NCBI RefSeq assembly: GCF_900163635.1
Contig: NZ_FUID01000063.1
Coordinates: 1-61,509, forward strand
Direction of reading: 5' to 3'
DNA: 61,509 bases
From: Leucobacter sp. 7(1)
GTDB taxonomy: Bacteria > Actinomycetota > Actinomycetes > Actinomycetales > Microbacteriaceae
Below, piece by piece: positions 42,693 through 51,535 of the stretch. A program made the position numbers and the translations under genes. The notes under the pieces are model-generated. The model made no database searches. It was not told the DNA's origin and saw nothing but the letters and a program-made list of their open reading frames with translations. How positions within the stretch are numbered: the stretch's first letter is position 1; each line of letters begins with the position of its first letter.

Positions 42693-42727
42693 TTCGCGGT
42701 GGTGGCCTGAGCAAAGCCCGGCCCGGG

Positions 42728-44290
42728 CTACGCGCGCTGGAAGAGGGCCACGAACATCGCGTCGGTGCCGTGGCGGTGCGGCCAGAGCTGGGCGCTGAGC
42801 GCGTCACCCGCGATGTCGATGTCTCCCCGCGCCACGTCTCGCAGGGCCTCCCGCGCGTCAAGCTCGATGAGCCCGGGTGAGCGCTGCAGCAGCCGCTCCA
42901 CGGCAATACGGGTCTCGGCGAGGTGCGGTGAGCATGTGACGTAGGCTAGCGTGCCGCCCGGTGCCAGGTGCGCAACCGCGGCATCGAGAAGCTCGGCCTG
43001 CAGTGCGGTGAGCTCTGGAAGGTCGGACGGCTGTTTGCGCCAGCGCGCCTCCGGGCGACGGCGGAGCGCACCGAGCCCGGTGCAGGGCGCGTCGACGAGG
43101 ATCCTGTCGAAGGTCTCGCCGCCGTACGCGGCGTCTTCGCGGCCGTCGTGAGATACGACTTCCACGGCCTCCGCGACCCCTGCCACAGAACGGCGCACAA
43201 GCTCGGCGCGGTGTTCGGAGACCTCATTGGCGCGGACCGTTGCCCCGCCCACGAGCGCTTCAGCGCCGAGGACCGCGGTCTTCCCGCCAGGCCCGGCGCA
43301 GAGATCGAGCCAGCGCTCTCCGGCGCGCACCGGTCGCGAGCGGGTCAGCGCGAGGGCCGCGAGCTGGGAGCCTTGGTCTTGCACCCGCACACGACCCTCG
43401 GGGGCGTCGAGCTCGGCGATCGCGCGCCCCGGGTCGCCGCCCGAGAGTTCGAGCCCGAGCGGCGACGGCCCGGTGGCACTCAGCGTGGGGCCGTTGGGCT
43501 CTGCGTCGTTCTCGGCAAGATCATCGGCGAGATCATCGGCGAGCTCTGCCGGGAGCACTCCGGACCCCGGCAGTACCGCGAGACTTACCCGCGGGGCGTC
43601 GTTGTCGGCGGCGAGCAGTTCTTCGAGTTCCTGCTCGCGCCCTTCTTTCCGAAGCGCATCGCGCAGCGCCCGCAGCACCCAGGTGGGGTGCGAGGTGCGT
43701 GTTGCGAGCGCATCGTCGGCGGTGCGGGCGGTTTCGGTGATCTCCGCGTCCCACTCTTCCGGGGTGCGCCGGCCGACGGCGCGCAGCACGCCGTTCACGA
43801 AGCCCGCAGCGTTCTGATTCCCGACCCGCCGCTGCAGCTCCACGCTTTCATTCACCGCGGCGTGCGCGGCGGTGCGCATGCCGAGCAGCTGGTGCACACC
43901 CAGGCGCAGCACGTTGCGGGTGCGTGAGTCGATGTCCGCGATGGCGCGCCCCGCGGCAAGTTCAATAATGCGGTCGTAGCGGCCGCGCCAGCGCAGCGCG
44001 CCCGCCACAAGTTCCGTGGCGAGGCCGGCGTCACGACCGTCAAGCTCCGCGTCACGGATGCGGCTGGGAAGCGCGAGGTTTGCGTAGGCCTCCCGCTCGT
44101 CAACGTCGCGCAGCACGTCGTAGGCGACAAGCCGCGCGGCAGAAATGTGTGCGCGGGGAGCCCGCTGCGGGCGATTGCCCGGCCGACGTCCGCGCCCGCC
44201 CTGCGAGTTCTGACCGCCCTGCGAGCGCTGCCCGCCCTGAGAACGCTGACCACCCTGCGAGCGTTCCCCGCCCTGAGCTGCCGGGCTCAT
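42728..44290 (-). CDS. rsmB: 16S rRNA cytosine-C5 methyltransferase RsmB (Fmu)
   Basis: A 520-residue RNA m5C methyltransferase of the Fmu/Sun family. It has a Gly/Gln-rich N-terminal tract (SQGGQRSQGGQ repeats), the NusB-like RNA-binding domain (about 50-170), then the methyltransferase with motif I DLCAGPGGKTAVLGAEA, motif IV DAPCTGLGALRRRPEARW and motif VI TCSPHLAET, whose cysteines act in catalysis. It overlaps fmt by four bases. Confidence 0.95.
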   Translation of the reverse strand: MSPAAQGGERSQGGQRSQGGQRSQGGQNSQGGRGRRPGNRPQRAPRAHISAARLVAYDVLRDVDEREAYANLALPSRIRDAELDGRDAGLATELVAGALRWRGRYDRIIELAAGRAIADIDSRTRNVLRLGVHQLLGMRTAAHAAVNESVELQRRVGNQNAAGFVNGVLRAVGRRTPEEWDAEITETARTADDALATRTSHPTWVLRALRDALRKEGREQELEELLAADNDAPRVSLAVLPGSGVLPAELADDLADDLAENDAEPNGPTLSATGPSPLGLELSGGDPGRAIAELDAPEGRVRVQDQGSQLAALALTRSRPVRAGERWLDLCAGPGGKTAVLGAEALVGGATVRANEVSEHRAELVRRSVAGVAEAVEVVSHDGREDAAYGGETFDRILVDAPCTGLGALRRRPEARWRKQPSDLPELTALQAELLDAAVAHLAPGGTLAYVTCSPHLAETRIAVERLLQRSPGLIELDAREALRDVARGDIDIAGDALSAQLWPHRHGTDAMFVALFQRA

Positions 44291-45204
44291 GCGAGCACCG
44301 CCTGTCCCCCACGGCCGCGTAACCAGGCGGCCGCGTCCATGCCGGGCTTTCCGGCTGGCTGCACGCGGCGGAGCTCCAGCGATCCGGCGCCGGTCGCGAG
44401 GACCGCGACACTGCCCGTAAGTGTGACGGTGCCGGGTGCGTGCGTGTCATCGGTCTCGCTGCGCGGCGCAAGCTCCAGCAGCTTGATCGGCTGCTCATCG
44501 TGTGTGACGTAGGCTCCGGGTTCCGGGGTGACCCCGGCCCAGTGGGCAAGCACGGCATCGGCGGGTCGCGTCAGGTCGAGCCGCCCATCTTCGCGGCTCA
44601 GCTTGTGCGCGTACGTCTCAGTCCCCGTCTGTGCCTGCCCTGCGGCGGGGTCCGCCGCAAGCAGCTGCACAGCTGCGAGGACCGCAGCCGTGCCGAAATC
44701 GGACAGTTCGGTGAGCGCCGCGCCCGCCGACGTCCCGGGCGGGAACTCTCGGGAGTCTCGGGTGAGCACGTCGCCCGCATCGAGCGCGGCGACGAGCCGG
44801 AACACAGTCACGCCGAGGGTGTGCTCCCCCGCTTCCAGTGCGCGCTGCACAGGTGCGGCCCCGCGCCACCGCGGGAGATCAGAGAAGTGCAGGTTAATCC
44901 AGCCGTGAGCCGGGAGACTCAACAGCGGTTCGCGGACGAGGCCACCGTAGGCAACGATCACCCCCAGTTCGGGTGCGCGTTCCGCGACCCAGGCTGTCGC
45001 CGCGTCGTCGAGTCGGTTCGCTTTGAGGATGGGGATTCCGAGTTCTTCGGCCGCCACCGCGACCGGCGAGGGGGTGAGCACTCGTTTGCGTCCAAGCGGG
45101 GCATCTTCCCGCGTGATCACCCCGACAACTTCGTGCTCCGCGGCGGCGAGCGCCTGCAGGCTGGGAACGGCGAACTCGGGAGTTCCGGCGAAGACGATGC
45201 GCAT
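44287..45204 (-). CDS. fmt: Methionyl-tRNA formyltransferase
   Basis: A 305-residue enzyme that formylates initiator Met-tRNA using formyl-tetrahydrofolate. VFAGTPEFAVPSLQAL is the N-terminal signature and NLHFSDLPRWRGAAPVQRA is the active-site segment (Asn and His, with LDAGDVL later). A C-terminal OB-fold tRNA-binding domain completes the normal length. It overlaps rsmB. The DUF6493-like gene lies just upstream. Confidence 0.97.
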   Translation of the reverse strand: MRIVFAGTPEFAVPSLQALAAAEHEVVGVITREDAPLGRKRVLTPSPVAVAAEELGIPILKANRLDDAATAWVAERAPELGVIVAYGGLVREPLLSLPAHGWINLHFSDLPRWRGAAPVQRALEAGEHTLGVTVFRLVAALDAGDVLTRDSREFPPGTSAGAALTELSDFGTAAVLAAVQLLAADPAAGQAQTGTETYAHKLSREDGRLDLTRPADAVLAHWAGVTPEPGAYVTHDEQPIKLLELAPRSETDDTHAPGTVTLTGSVAVLATGAGSLELRRVQPAGKPGMDAAAWLRGRGGQAVLA

Positions 45205-45216
45205 CCTCCTATTATC

Positions 45217-48200
45217 TCACCTCACCGCCAGGTCGAGTTCCGCGCGCAATTCTCGCGCCTTTCGGAACGCTGCCTGCGAGCCGGTCCGAGTCGCGAGCTC
45301 GGAGAGCCCGGGCCAGGTCGCTGCGTCCGCCGGGAGGTGTCCGCGGTCAGCGGCTGCGCGGAGGATTTCCGCCCGGCCGAGTGCAACGTCGAGCACCCGG
45401 TTCAGCCAGCGCGGCGGCGTCCCCGTTGCCGCAGCCGCGATCCGAACGGACTCCGTGAGCGCGGGCCACAGTGTGGTGAGTGTGTCCGGGTCACTCTCGA
45501 TCAGCCCGACGAGCTTCACCGGCGAATAGTCCGCGTTCTGGAGCAGCCTCGCCACGGCGAGCCGCACCGTGGCAGCGCCGAACAACTCGGAGCGCACGGC
45601 TTCCCTGACGGTGAACGCGTGCCCGTTGTCGTGATTCATGCTTCCCAGCATCACCGCGACCATCCCTGCGGTGAGTGGCGGCACCGCCCCGTCCCGACGG
45701 AGCGGGCCGTTTGTGCCGTCGAGCCAGTTGCGGTGTTCGGCGACAACCATCGCACCGGCTCCGCCGGCGGAGGCCGGATCCCAGCGCAGCCAGGCACGAG
45801 CGTCGTGCTGGATCGGAGTGTCGGGGCCCTCGGTCATGCCGCACTGCCCCTCGTGTTCGAGGTCATAGAACCAGGACGTGCGGGTGCGGAACACTCGGTC
45901 CCCGTGACTCGAGTCGGCAAGCCGGCCTGCGGGGAAGGCGAGCCCAATGTCAAGGAAGCGCGTCGACGCTTTCGGATCGTGCCAGCGCGCCGTTACGGCG
46001 GCACCATCGTCGATCGCTGGGCCCCCGCCCCGACGCAACGGCCATGCCTCCTCGAACGCTGCATCGCTCAGGTGTGCCACGGCAGCACGAGGCGCGGACT
46101 CGTGCGCGGTACCGGGTGTGGCAGGCGGCGCAGGCTCGGTGTCCTCCGGTAACTCGGCCACGATCTTCCGGGCGAGCCCGACCGCGCGGGAATTCCCGGG
46201 GGCGGCCGCGAGCGCGCGTGTTCCGAGCAGCGCGAGTGAATGCCCGGGCGCGAGGCCAGCTGCGACAGCGAGCCGGACGGCGGGGAGGAGTTCCCCCAGA
46301 TACGTCACAAGCTCAGGCGTGCCCGCGAGCAATCGGGGTGCGCGGAGCGAGCGGGCGACGAGGGCATCGAGCAACGGCCACACGACGGCAAGCAGCCCCT
46401 CATCGGCAAGCTCGGCGCAGGCCGCCGCGAACGCGGCAAGCTTGCCAGGCGTCTCCTGCCAATCGAGCCGCGCGGGATCCGCCACCCCAGGGATCAGGAT
46501 GCCGCGGGCCCAGGCGTCCCGCACGGCCTGAGCCCCGTCGACAACTGCGCGCTCGTGGAAGCCGCGCTGGGCCGCCAGGAGGTTCACGGCGAGACCGGGG
46601 GTGAGCGGGACGGAACGGGTCACGAGCACGCCAAGATCACGGCCAAGGCCGGCGAGCTCGGAGTGTTCGATGCCCCATCCTGCGGTGTCGCCACCACCCG
46701 GCCAGGCGTCCAGGCTGAGCCCGCTATGGACCGTGTCGGTGCGCAGCCGCGGAGGAAACTCCGCCAGCGATGCCGGAAGGGTGAGCGCGCCCGGGGCCCA
46801 CCAGTGCCGTTGCGAGTCCAGCACTCGGTCGGGCTCCTGGAGCGGGTCTGCGATGTAGCGCAGTACCGCGGGTCCAGCCGGTGTGGCAAGCATCGCACCG
46901 TCCTGCCCGATCACGGGGACGCGGTTCTGGGCGAGCTCTGCTGAGATTTCGGGGGTGACCCGTCCGAGGTCGAGCCTCAGCAATGCAAGCAGCACGTCCG
47001 CTTCGATCGCGCGTGCGCCCGCCGCACCGTAGTCACGCAATCGCGCAACGAGGTCGGCGGGGTCCACGCGGAGATCGTCCCAACTGGGTGTGGAGAGCAA
47101 CGACGGCACCGATCCGAGTTGCTGCAGTACGGCGGCGTCGCGGGCGGGGACGGGCTGGTACACGGTAGCGCTGGAGCCAGGAATGTCGCTGCGCGGAGGC
47201 CTGTCGAGCATGGGGATCGGCTGCTCAGCGACCCACTCCGCAATTCCGCGCAGGCCGGGCACCCACTGTGGGCGGACCCCGCGCAGCGCTACCCGGGCGG
47301 CCGTCGCGTCCGTCCGCGCCACGCGGTTCGCGAGCGCCAGCAACCGCTCGGCCGCGGGGTCGCTCAGGGAACTCTCCGGGGCACCGCTCAGCGCGGCGGC
47401 GGCTGCGGTGAGTGCCCCGGAGCTGACCTCACCGATTTCGAAGCGCGGCACATCCCACAGCGGCGGCGTCGGCAGCCACACGCCACGCACTGGGGTGTCA
47501 TCCCCCAGCGGTCCTCGTTCCCGGGTGGTGTCGCTGTCGATCCCCCAGGCGGTGAGGACCGTGCGTGCGGCCCGGGCGAGCGGTGCGTCGGAACCCGTGG
47601 CAATCGTAGAGATGAGCGGCGCGAGTTCCGCGGCTGCCGCGGGCCGCGGTCGCGCGGCGGCCGCGGCGAGCAGTGCGCGGCGCGCCTTCTTTGTCCGAGC
47701 TCCCAGCCCCAATTGGAGCACGTCGGCGACGGTCTGCTCGTCGCCGTGAGCAATGAGCGGCGGGCCAAACGCTTCGATCAGTGCGGCGTCACCCGTGGCG
47801 ATCGCGGAGACAAGCGCGTCGGCCCGATCCCGCAGCGCGGCGACGCGATCCGGCGCGGTCAGGCCGAGACTGTCGGTGAGCAGCGCCGTCCAGACCTTTC
47901 GATCTCCCGGGCGCTGCGCCGCGTCGAGGCCCGCGAAGGCGAGCTCCCGAGCCGCGTTGTCGTCAAGCCAGCCGCGCTCGAGTGCAGCGTGCATGAGTTG
48001 GCCGAATGGCCCGGTGACGCTGAGTCCGGCAGCGACCGCCACCGTGGCGTGCTCGGTGAAGCGCGGGGCGAGCTCCGTGAGATCGATCGCGGGCCGTTGG
48101 CGCGGCTGCAGCCAGCCGTCGTTCCCGGGGGAACCCAGGGCATACACGGCCCAGTCTCGCAGGTAGTCGAGCCGCTGCGGCACCGGCAGTTTCAGGCGGT

Positions 48201-48660
48201 GCACCAGGCGCACAGTGATTCCCGCGAAGCGCGACGTCGCATCCACCCACAGCCGACCAGCACCCGTTGATGCCAGCGTCACGAACTCAGTCGCGTAGGC
48301 GTCACCACGGTCGCAGACCGCTTCGACAACGGAGACTTCGGGGAGTCGTTCCCCTCCGGGCAGCACGGCAAGCGCGCGCCGCACCGTGACGCCGAGCCGG
48401 ATCGCGAACAGCGCAAGCAGGCCCGCATCGATGTCTGCCCCCAACCAGCTCCGCCAGCCATAGCTCTGCGGACTCGTTGCCTCAAACACGCCCCACTCCC
48501 CCGTGCGCAGCCCGGCGAGCGCGATCCGGCGCTGCTCGGGCGTTCCGAGCGGCAGGCCAGCGGCGGCGTCAGCGGGCTGCGCCACCCACCCCAGCTCGGC
48601 GAACACATCAAGGGTTCGCGCGAGCGCGGCCGGAGTGTCTGGCGTGGTGATCTGGCTCAT
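45217..48660 (-). CDS. Giant helical-repeat protein (DUF6493-like), SWIM partner
   Basis: A 1147-residue soluble protein, Ala/Leu-rich, apparently built of helical repeats. The ATG at 48660 overlaps the end of the SWIM gene by four bases (ATGA). No catalytic motif, membrane segment or ATP-binding loop is seen. The C-terminal third is the most conserved-looking: a stretch with FYDLEHEGQCGMTE, NWLDGTNGPLRRDG and MVAVMLGSMNHDNG near residues 925-1030. The layout, a long HEAT-like protein directly behind a SWIM zinc-finger protein, matches actinobacterial DUF6493/DUF7824-type proteins as I remember them; this is a moderate-confidence family guess. The function is unknown. Confidence 0.75.
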   Translation of the reverse strand: MSQITTPDTPAALARTLDVFAELGWVAQPADAAAGLPLGTPEQRRIALAGLRTGEWGVFEATSPQSYGWRSWLGADIDAGLLALFAIRLGVTVRRALAVLPGGERLPEVSVVEAVCDRGDAYATEFVTLASTGAGRLWVDATSRFAGITVRLVHRLKLPVPQRLDYLRDWAVYALGSPGNDGWLQPRQRPAIDLTELAPRFTEHATVAVAAGLSVTGPFGQLMHAALERGWLDDNAARELAFAGLDAAQRPGDRKVWTALLTDSLGLTAPDRVAALRDRADALVSAIATGDAALIEAFGPPLIAHGDEQTVADVLQLGLGARTKKARRALLAAAAARPRPAAAAELAPLISTIATGSDAPLARAARTVLTAWGIDSDTTRERGPLGDDTPVRGVWLPTPPLWDVPRFEIGEVSSGALTAAAAALSGAPESSLSDPAAERLLALANRVARTDATAARVALRGVRPQWVPGLRGIAEWVAEQPIPMLDRPPRSDIPGSSATVYQPVPARDAAVLQQLGSVPSLLSTPSWDDLRVDPADLVARLRDYGAAGARAIEADVLLALLRLDLGRVTPEISAELAQNRVPVIGQDGAMLATPAGPAVLRYIADPLQEPDRVLDSQRHWWAPGALTLPASLAEFPPRLRTDTVHSGLSLDAWPGGGDTAGWGIEHSELAGLGRDLGVLVTRSVPLTPGLAVNLLAAQRGFHERAVVDGAQAVRDAWARGILIPGVADPARLDWQETPGKLAAFAAACAELADEGLLAVVWPLLDALVARSLRAPRLLAGTPELVTYLGELLPAVRLAVAAGLAPGHSLALLGTRALAAAPGNSRAVGLARKIVAELPEDTEPAPPATPGTAHESAPRAAVAHLSDAAFEEAWPLRRGGGPAIDDGAAVTARWHDPKASTRFLDIGLAFPAGRLADSSHGDRVFRTRTSWFYDLEHEGQCGMTEGPDTPIQHDARAWLRWDPASAGGAGAMVVAEHRNWLDGTNGPLRRDGAVPPLTAGMVAVMLGSMNHDNGHAFTVREAVRSELFGAATVRLAVARLLQNADYSPVKLVGLIESDPDTLTTLWPALTESVRIAAAATGTPPRWLNRVLDVALGRAEILRAAADRGHLPADAATWPGLSELATRTGSQAAFRKARELRAELDLAVR

Positions 48661-50063
48661 GAATCCTCCGGTTGGGTAAGCGGCTGTGTGAGCGGCTGGG
48701 TCAGCGAGAGCGTGACCGCGAGCTCGTGTTTGCAGGGGCCACGGCCCGCCCCGTGGCGCAGCCCCCAGGCACAGCTGCAGCTCAGTGTGCCGCCGCGGCG
48801 ACGCACCACGGATTCGGTACCGGGCGCGACTCCCAGTACGGTCCATGTCTCTGCGGCGTCGGTGCCGCGTTCCCCGCGCACCACCCGGCGCAGCGCGACA
48901 AGCGTGCGGGCGGCCGCGAGTCGCGGCTGATCTCGTGAGGCGGTCGCGGCGTATGTCGGGACCTCCCGGTGAAAGTAGGCGCCGTCGGCGAGATCCCACC
49001 CCACCCGGCCACCGGCGGCGAGCACCGCAACCGCGCCCCGCACCCGTGCCTCCGTCAGCTCGCTGCGCCGTGCGAGCAGCGGGATGTCGAGTCGGGGTTC
49101 GAACGCGAGCAGCTCGGCGATGCGCTCCGCGTCGAAAGACACCTCCGGCCCCGCGAGAGCGGAGAGCAGCGCGCCCTCGCCGGAGTGCCCGCGCCACGGT
49201 TCGGCCGTGAGCCCCAGACTGAGCCGGGCGGCCGGTAGCTGGATCTCCACTGCGCTGGCACCGGAGGAGTCGTCGCCGTACACAGTGAGTCCGGTCACAT
49301 GCGGCAGCAGCCGCTTTGCCGCGCTCAGCCGGTGCAGGCCCGCGATGCCCACGGCGCCCGCGGCGGGACGGCCGCTCACGCGAATCCCGTCGCGGGCGCG
49401 GGCCAGCCACACGGTGCGGCCGCTCGCCGTCGCTGCGGGAACGGCGGCGAGGAACCCGCGTGCCTCGACCGCGTTGAGATCAATCCGAGGCGTGAGCCGC
49501 CGGTGCAGTTCTGCGACGTTTCCGAGTGCCCGGACCCACCGATCCGGCATCACCACGGGCCGTTCGTGGTTCTGCTGTGCCGGGGTAGCGAGCGTGAGCC
49601 CGGCACCTCCGACAGACAGATGCAGCAGTTCGGCACGCCGCACCGCGGCCAGCACGGCACGGGATCCCGCACCCAGGTCCACGTTTGTGGTGCCTCGGGC
49701 GATCTCCCCGCCGTCAAAGCCGCTCGCCAGCAGGTCCAGGCGGGCGTACACCCCGTTGCACGCGGAGAATGTCTCCACGCGCAGCCGATCCCCGTGCGCG
49801 CTCAGAACGGGGTCACGCATCGTCGTCGGCACGTACTGGAAGTACCGAGTAGCGGTCACATCAGCGAGGGCGAGCAGACCGCGTGCGAGCACAAGTGGCT
49901 GCGTGGCAAAGCCCGAGAAGAACTGTGGATCCGGATCCCACCCCGCGTCGGTAAGTCCGGGCGCGAGCGCCAACGCAAGTCCGCCGTCGGCACGCTGCAG
50001 CGCGTGGGTCTCGCTCGAGAATCCCCGGACGGAAGCTGGCTGCGCGGTCATCGTGTCGATCAT
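48657..50063 (-). CDS. SWIM zinc-finger protein
   Basis: A 468-residue protein with a C-terminal SWIM domain, a CxCx(n)CxH zinc site: CSCAWGLRHGAGRGPCKHE near residue 440. SWIM domains bind DNA or proteins. The bulk of the protein (about 1-400) shows no named motif. The ATG at 50063 is chosen because GGAGG lies eight bases upstream; GTG at 50081 is an alternative. The gene overlaps the giant protein by four bases, and its 5' end faces the trp leader region with about 50 bases between the two starts. In other bacteria SWIM proteins of this type sit with MoxR ATPase and von Willebrand-A genes; none is present here. Confidence 0.85.
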   Translation of the reverse strand: MIDTMTAQPASVRGFSSETHALQRADGGLALALAPGLTDAGWDPDPQFFSGFATQPLVLARGLLALADVTATRYFQYVPTTMRDPVLSAHGDRLRVETFSACNGVYARLDLLASGFDGGEIARGTTNVDLGAGSRAVLAAVRRAELLHLSVGGAGLTLATPAQQNHERPVVMPDRWVRALGNVAELHRRLTPRIDLNAVEARGFLAAVPAATASGRTVWLARARDGIRVSGRPAAGAVGIAGLHRLSAAKRLLPHVTGLTVYGDDSSGASAVEIQLPAARLSLGLTAEPWRGHSGEGALLSALAGPEVSFDAERIAELLAFEPRLDIPLLARRSELTEARVRGAVAVLAAGGRVGWDLADGAYFHREVPTYAATASRDQPRLAAARTLVALRRVVRGERGTDAAETWTVLGVAPGTESVVRRRGGTLSCSCAWGLRHGAGRGPCKHELAVTLSLTQPLTQPLTQPEDS

Positions 50064-50097
50064 AACGAGCACCTCCGACACGATCGATGCAGCGGGG

Positions 50098-50106
50098 TGC
50101 TACACT
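50098..50106 (+). promoter_or_regulatory. Extended -10 promoter of the trp leader
   Basis: TGCTACACT is a TG-extended -10 (TACACT at 50101-50106). With the usual six-base discriminator, transcription would begin at 50113, which is the A of the leader peptide ATG, so the leader mRNA would be leaderless. A -35-like element is weak (CCGACA, 20 bases upstream). Confidence 0.65.
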
Positions 50107-50112
50107 CGCCTC

Positions 50113-50145
50113 ATGCATTTCGTGAATCAGTGGTGGGCCGCCTAG
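50113..50145 (+). CDS. trpL: Tryptophan leader peptide (MHFVNQWWAA)
   Basis: A 10-codon frame, ATG CAT TTC GTG AAT CAG TGG TGG GCC GCC TAG, with two adjacent Trp codons at 50131-50136. It has no Shine-Dalgarno sequence and lies exactly where transcription should start, so it would be translated as a leaderless mRNA. Its stop is followed at once by pairing segments and a terminator before a tryptophan synthase gene, the defining layout of a ribosome-mediated attenuator. Two Trp in ten residues is very unlikely by chance here. Confidence 0.85.
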   Translation: MHFVNQWWAA

Positions 50146-50207
50146 GGCGGTCACTCTTCACGCATTTGCATGCACCCCGACACCGCCTCCTCGTAGGCGG
50201 TGTTTTT
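50138..50207 (+). promoter_or_regulatory. Trp attenuator: segments 1:2, 2:3 and terminator 3:4
   Basis: Segment 1 is CCGCC (50138-50142) over the end of the leader peptide; segment 2 is GGGCGGT (50146-50152); segment 3 is ACACCGCC (50180-50187); segment 4 is GGCGGTGT (50196-50203), followed by TTTT. Segment 2 can pair with 1 or with 3, and 3 with 4. A ribosome stalled on the Trp codons would hide segment 1 and free 2 to pair with 3, blocking the 3:4 terminator. With Trp present, 3:4 forms and transcription ends. Confidence 0.85.
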
Positions 50208-50241
50208 GTGTCTGCGAGAGGCCCAGCACGAAGGACCCGAC

Positions 50242-51471
50242 ATGACACAGACCGCTTCCCTCCCGACCGAGCACCCGGCTTCCCCCTACCGCGCTGACGC
50301 GGCCGGGTACTTCGGCGAGTTCGGCGGCGCGGCCCTCCCCCCGTTCCTCGTCGAGCCGATCGCGGAGGTCGCCACGGCCTACGCCGAGGCGACCGCGGAT
50401 CCCGCATTCCACGATGAGCTCCAGGCACTCCTCTCGAAGTACGTGGGTCGGCCCTCACTGCTCTACTTCGCGGAGAACCTGACACGTGAGCTCGGCGGAG
50501 CTCGGGTCTACCTGAAGCGCGAGGATCTCAACCACACGGGCGCGCACAAGATCAACCACTGCCTGGGTGAGGCGCTGCTGGCGAAGCGAATGGGCAAGTC
50601 CACGCTGATCGCGGAAACCGGCGCGGGGCAGCACGGGGTGGCGCTCGCCACGGCGGCCACGCTGCTCGGACTGAAGTGCGAAATCCACATGGGTGCGATC
50701 GACGTGGCCAAGCAGCATCCGAACGTGGTGCGCATGGAGCTTCTCGGCGCGAAGGTCGTAGCAGTCGAGGAGGGCGGGCAGTCCCTCAAGGAGGCCGTGG
50801 ATTCCGCGTTTGGCGTGTACGCATCGGCCCCCGACGAGTACTTTTTCGCGATCGGCTCGGTGGTGGGCCCCCACCCGTATCCCTCGATGGTGCGTGATTT
50901 CCAGTCGGTCGTGGGGCGCGAGGCACGAGCCCAGATCCTCGACGCCGAGGGTAAGCTGCCCGACGCGCTGGTTGCCGCCGTCGGAGGCGGATCTAACGCG
51001 ATGGGGCTCTTCGACGCGTTCCTCGCCGATGAGTCCGTGCGCATCATCGGCGTGGAGCCCGCGGGCGAGGGCCTCGACGGGGATCGCCACGCAGCTACGA
51101 TGACGCTCGGCACGCCGGGCACCCTGCACGGCATGCACACGAAGGTGCTGCAGGATGCGAACGGGGAGCCCGCTCCGGTCCACTCCATCGCGTCCGGCAT
51201 CGACTACCCGGGCGTAGGCCCGCAGCACGCGCACCTCGCGCAAATGGGGCGGGCTGAATACGTCACCGCGAGCGACGCGGAGACGCTTGAGGCGTTCCAG
51301 CTCCTCACCCGCACCGAGGGCATTATCCCGGCGCTCGAGTCCTCGCACGCGCTCGCCCACGTGATGCGCCTCGCTCCGACGCTGCCGCGGGACGCCGTGA
51401 TCATCGCGAACCTCTCGGGCCGCGGCGACAAGGACGTCGACTTCGTCGCGGAGCGGTTGCGCGGAGCGTAG
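50242..51471 (+). CDS. trpB: Solo tryptophan synthase beta paralogue
   Basis: A 409-residue PLP enzyme of the TrpB family. The PLP lysine is in [10 protein letters not shown] near residue 101, [15 protein letters not shown] carries the conserved Glu, and [13 protein letters not shown] binds phosphate. It differs from the main copy at several family-diagnostic places: [10 protein letters not shown] for TGSRTLKDA, and [13 protein letters not shown] for [11 protein letters not shown]. It has no trpA next to it, so it may act alone on free indole and serine. An AAGGA site lies seven bases before the ATG. Expression would be set by the leader and attenuator just upstream. Confidence 0.94.
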   Translation: MTQTASLPTEHPASPYRADAAGYFGEFGGAALPPFLVEPIAEVATAYAEATADPAFHDELQALLSKYVGRPSLLYFAENLTRELGGARVYLKREDLNHTGAHKINHCLGEALLAKRMGKSTLIAETGAGQHGVALATAATLLGLKCEIHMGAIDVAKQHPNVVRMELLGAKVVAVEEGGQSLKEAVDSAFGVYASAPDEYFFAIGSVVGPHPYPSMVRDFQSVVGREARAQILDAEGKLPDALVAAVGGGSNAMGLFDAFLADESVRIIGVEPAGEGLDGDRHAATMTLGTPGTLHGMHTKVLQDANGEPAPVHSIASGIDYPGVGPQHAHLAQMGRAEYVTASDAETLEAFQLLTRTEGIIPALESSHALAHVMRLAPTLPRDAVIIANLSGRGDKDVDFVAERLRGA

Positions 51472-51496
51472 CCGCGAACATAGGCGGTGCCGGATC

Positions 51497-51531
51497 GCGG
51501 TGCCGGATCCGGGCGCGGGATCCGGCACCGC
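51497..51531. terminator. Bidirectional terminator between solo trpB and agcS
   Basis: GCGGTGCCGGATCC (51497-51510) pairs exactly with 51518-51531 around a 7-base loop. The word GCGGTGCCGGATC is also present once more just before the stem (51484-51496). It separates two convergent genes. Confidence 0.8.
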
Positions 51532-51535
51532 GAAG

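Larger units (their letters stand above)
42023..42727. other. 705-base gene-free, repeat-rich gap between rsmB and rpe
   Basis: No open frame with a ribosome site and coding-like composition is found on either strand. The gap holds three copies of a palindromic repeat (42063-42117, 42466-42521, 42638-42692) and three separate tandem-repeat tracts with unit lengths of 28, 8 and 18 bases. The composition is richer in A/T and in CTC/GAG words than the flanking genes. Confidence 0.7.

Noticed and set aside
42318-42720. CRISPR array
   Set aside because: The repeated units have different lengths, are not evenly spaced and have no unique spacers; no cas genes are in the window.
44440-46152. Long plus-strand frame opposite fmt and the giant protein gene
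   Set aside because: Spans the boundary between two real minus-strand genes and has no own features.
48661-49410. Upstream extension of the giant protein in frame
   Set aside because: The extension lies inside the SWIM gene in another frame; the ATG at 48660 overlaps its stop by four bases and is much better.
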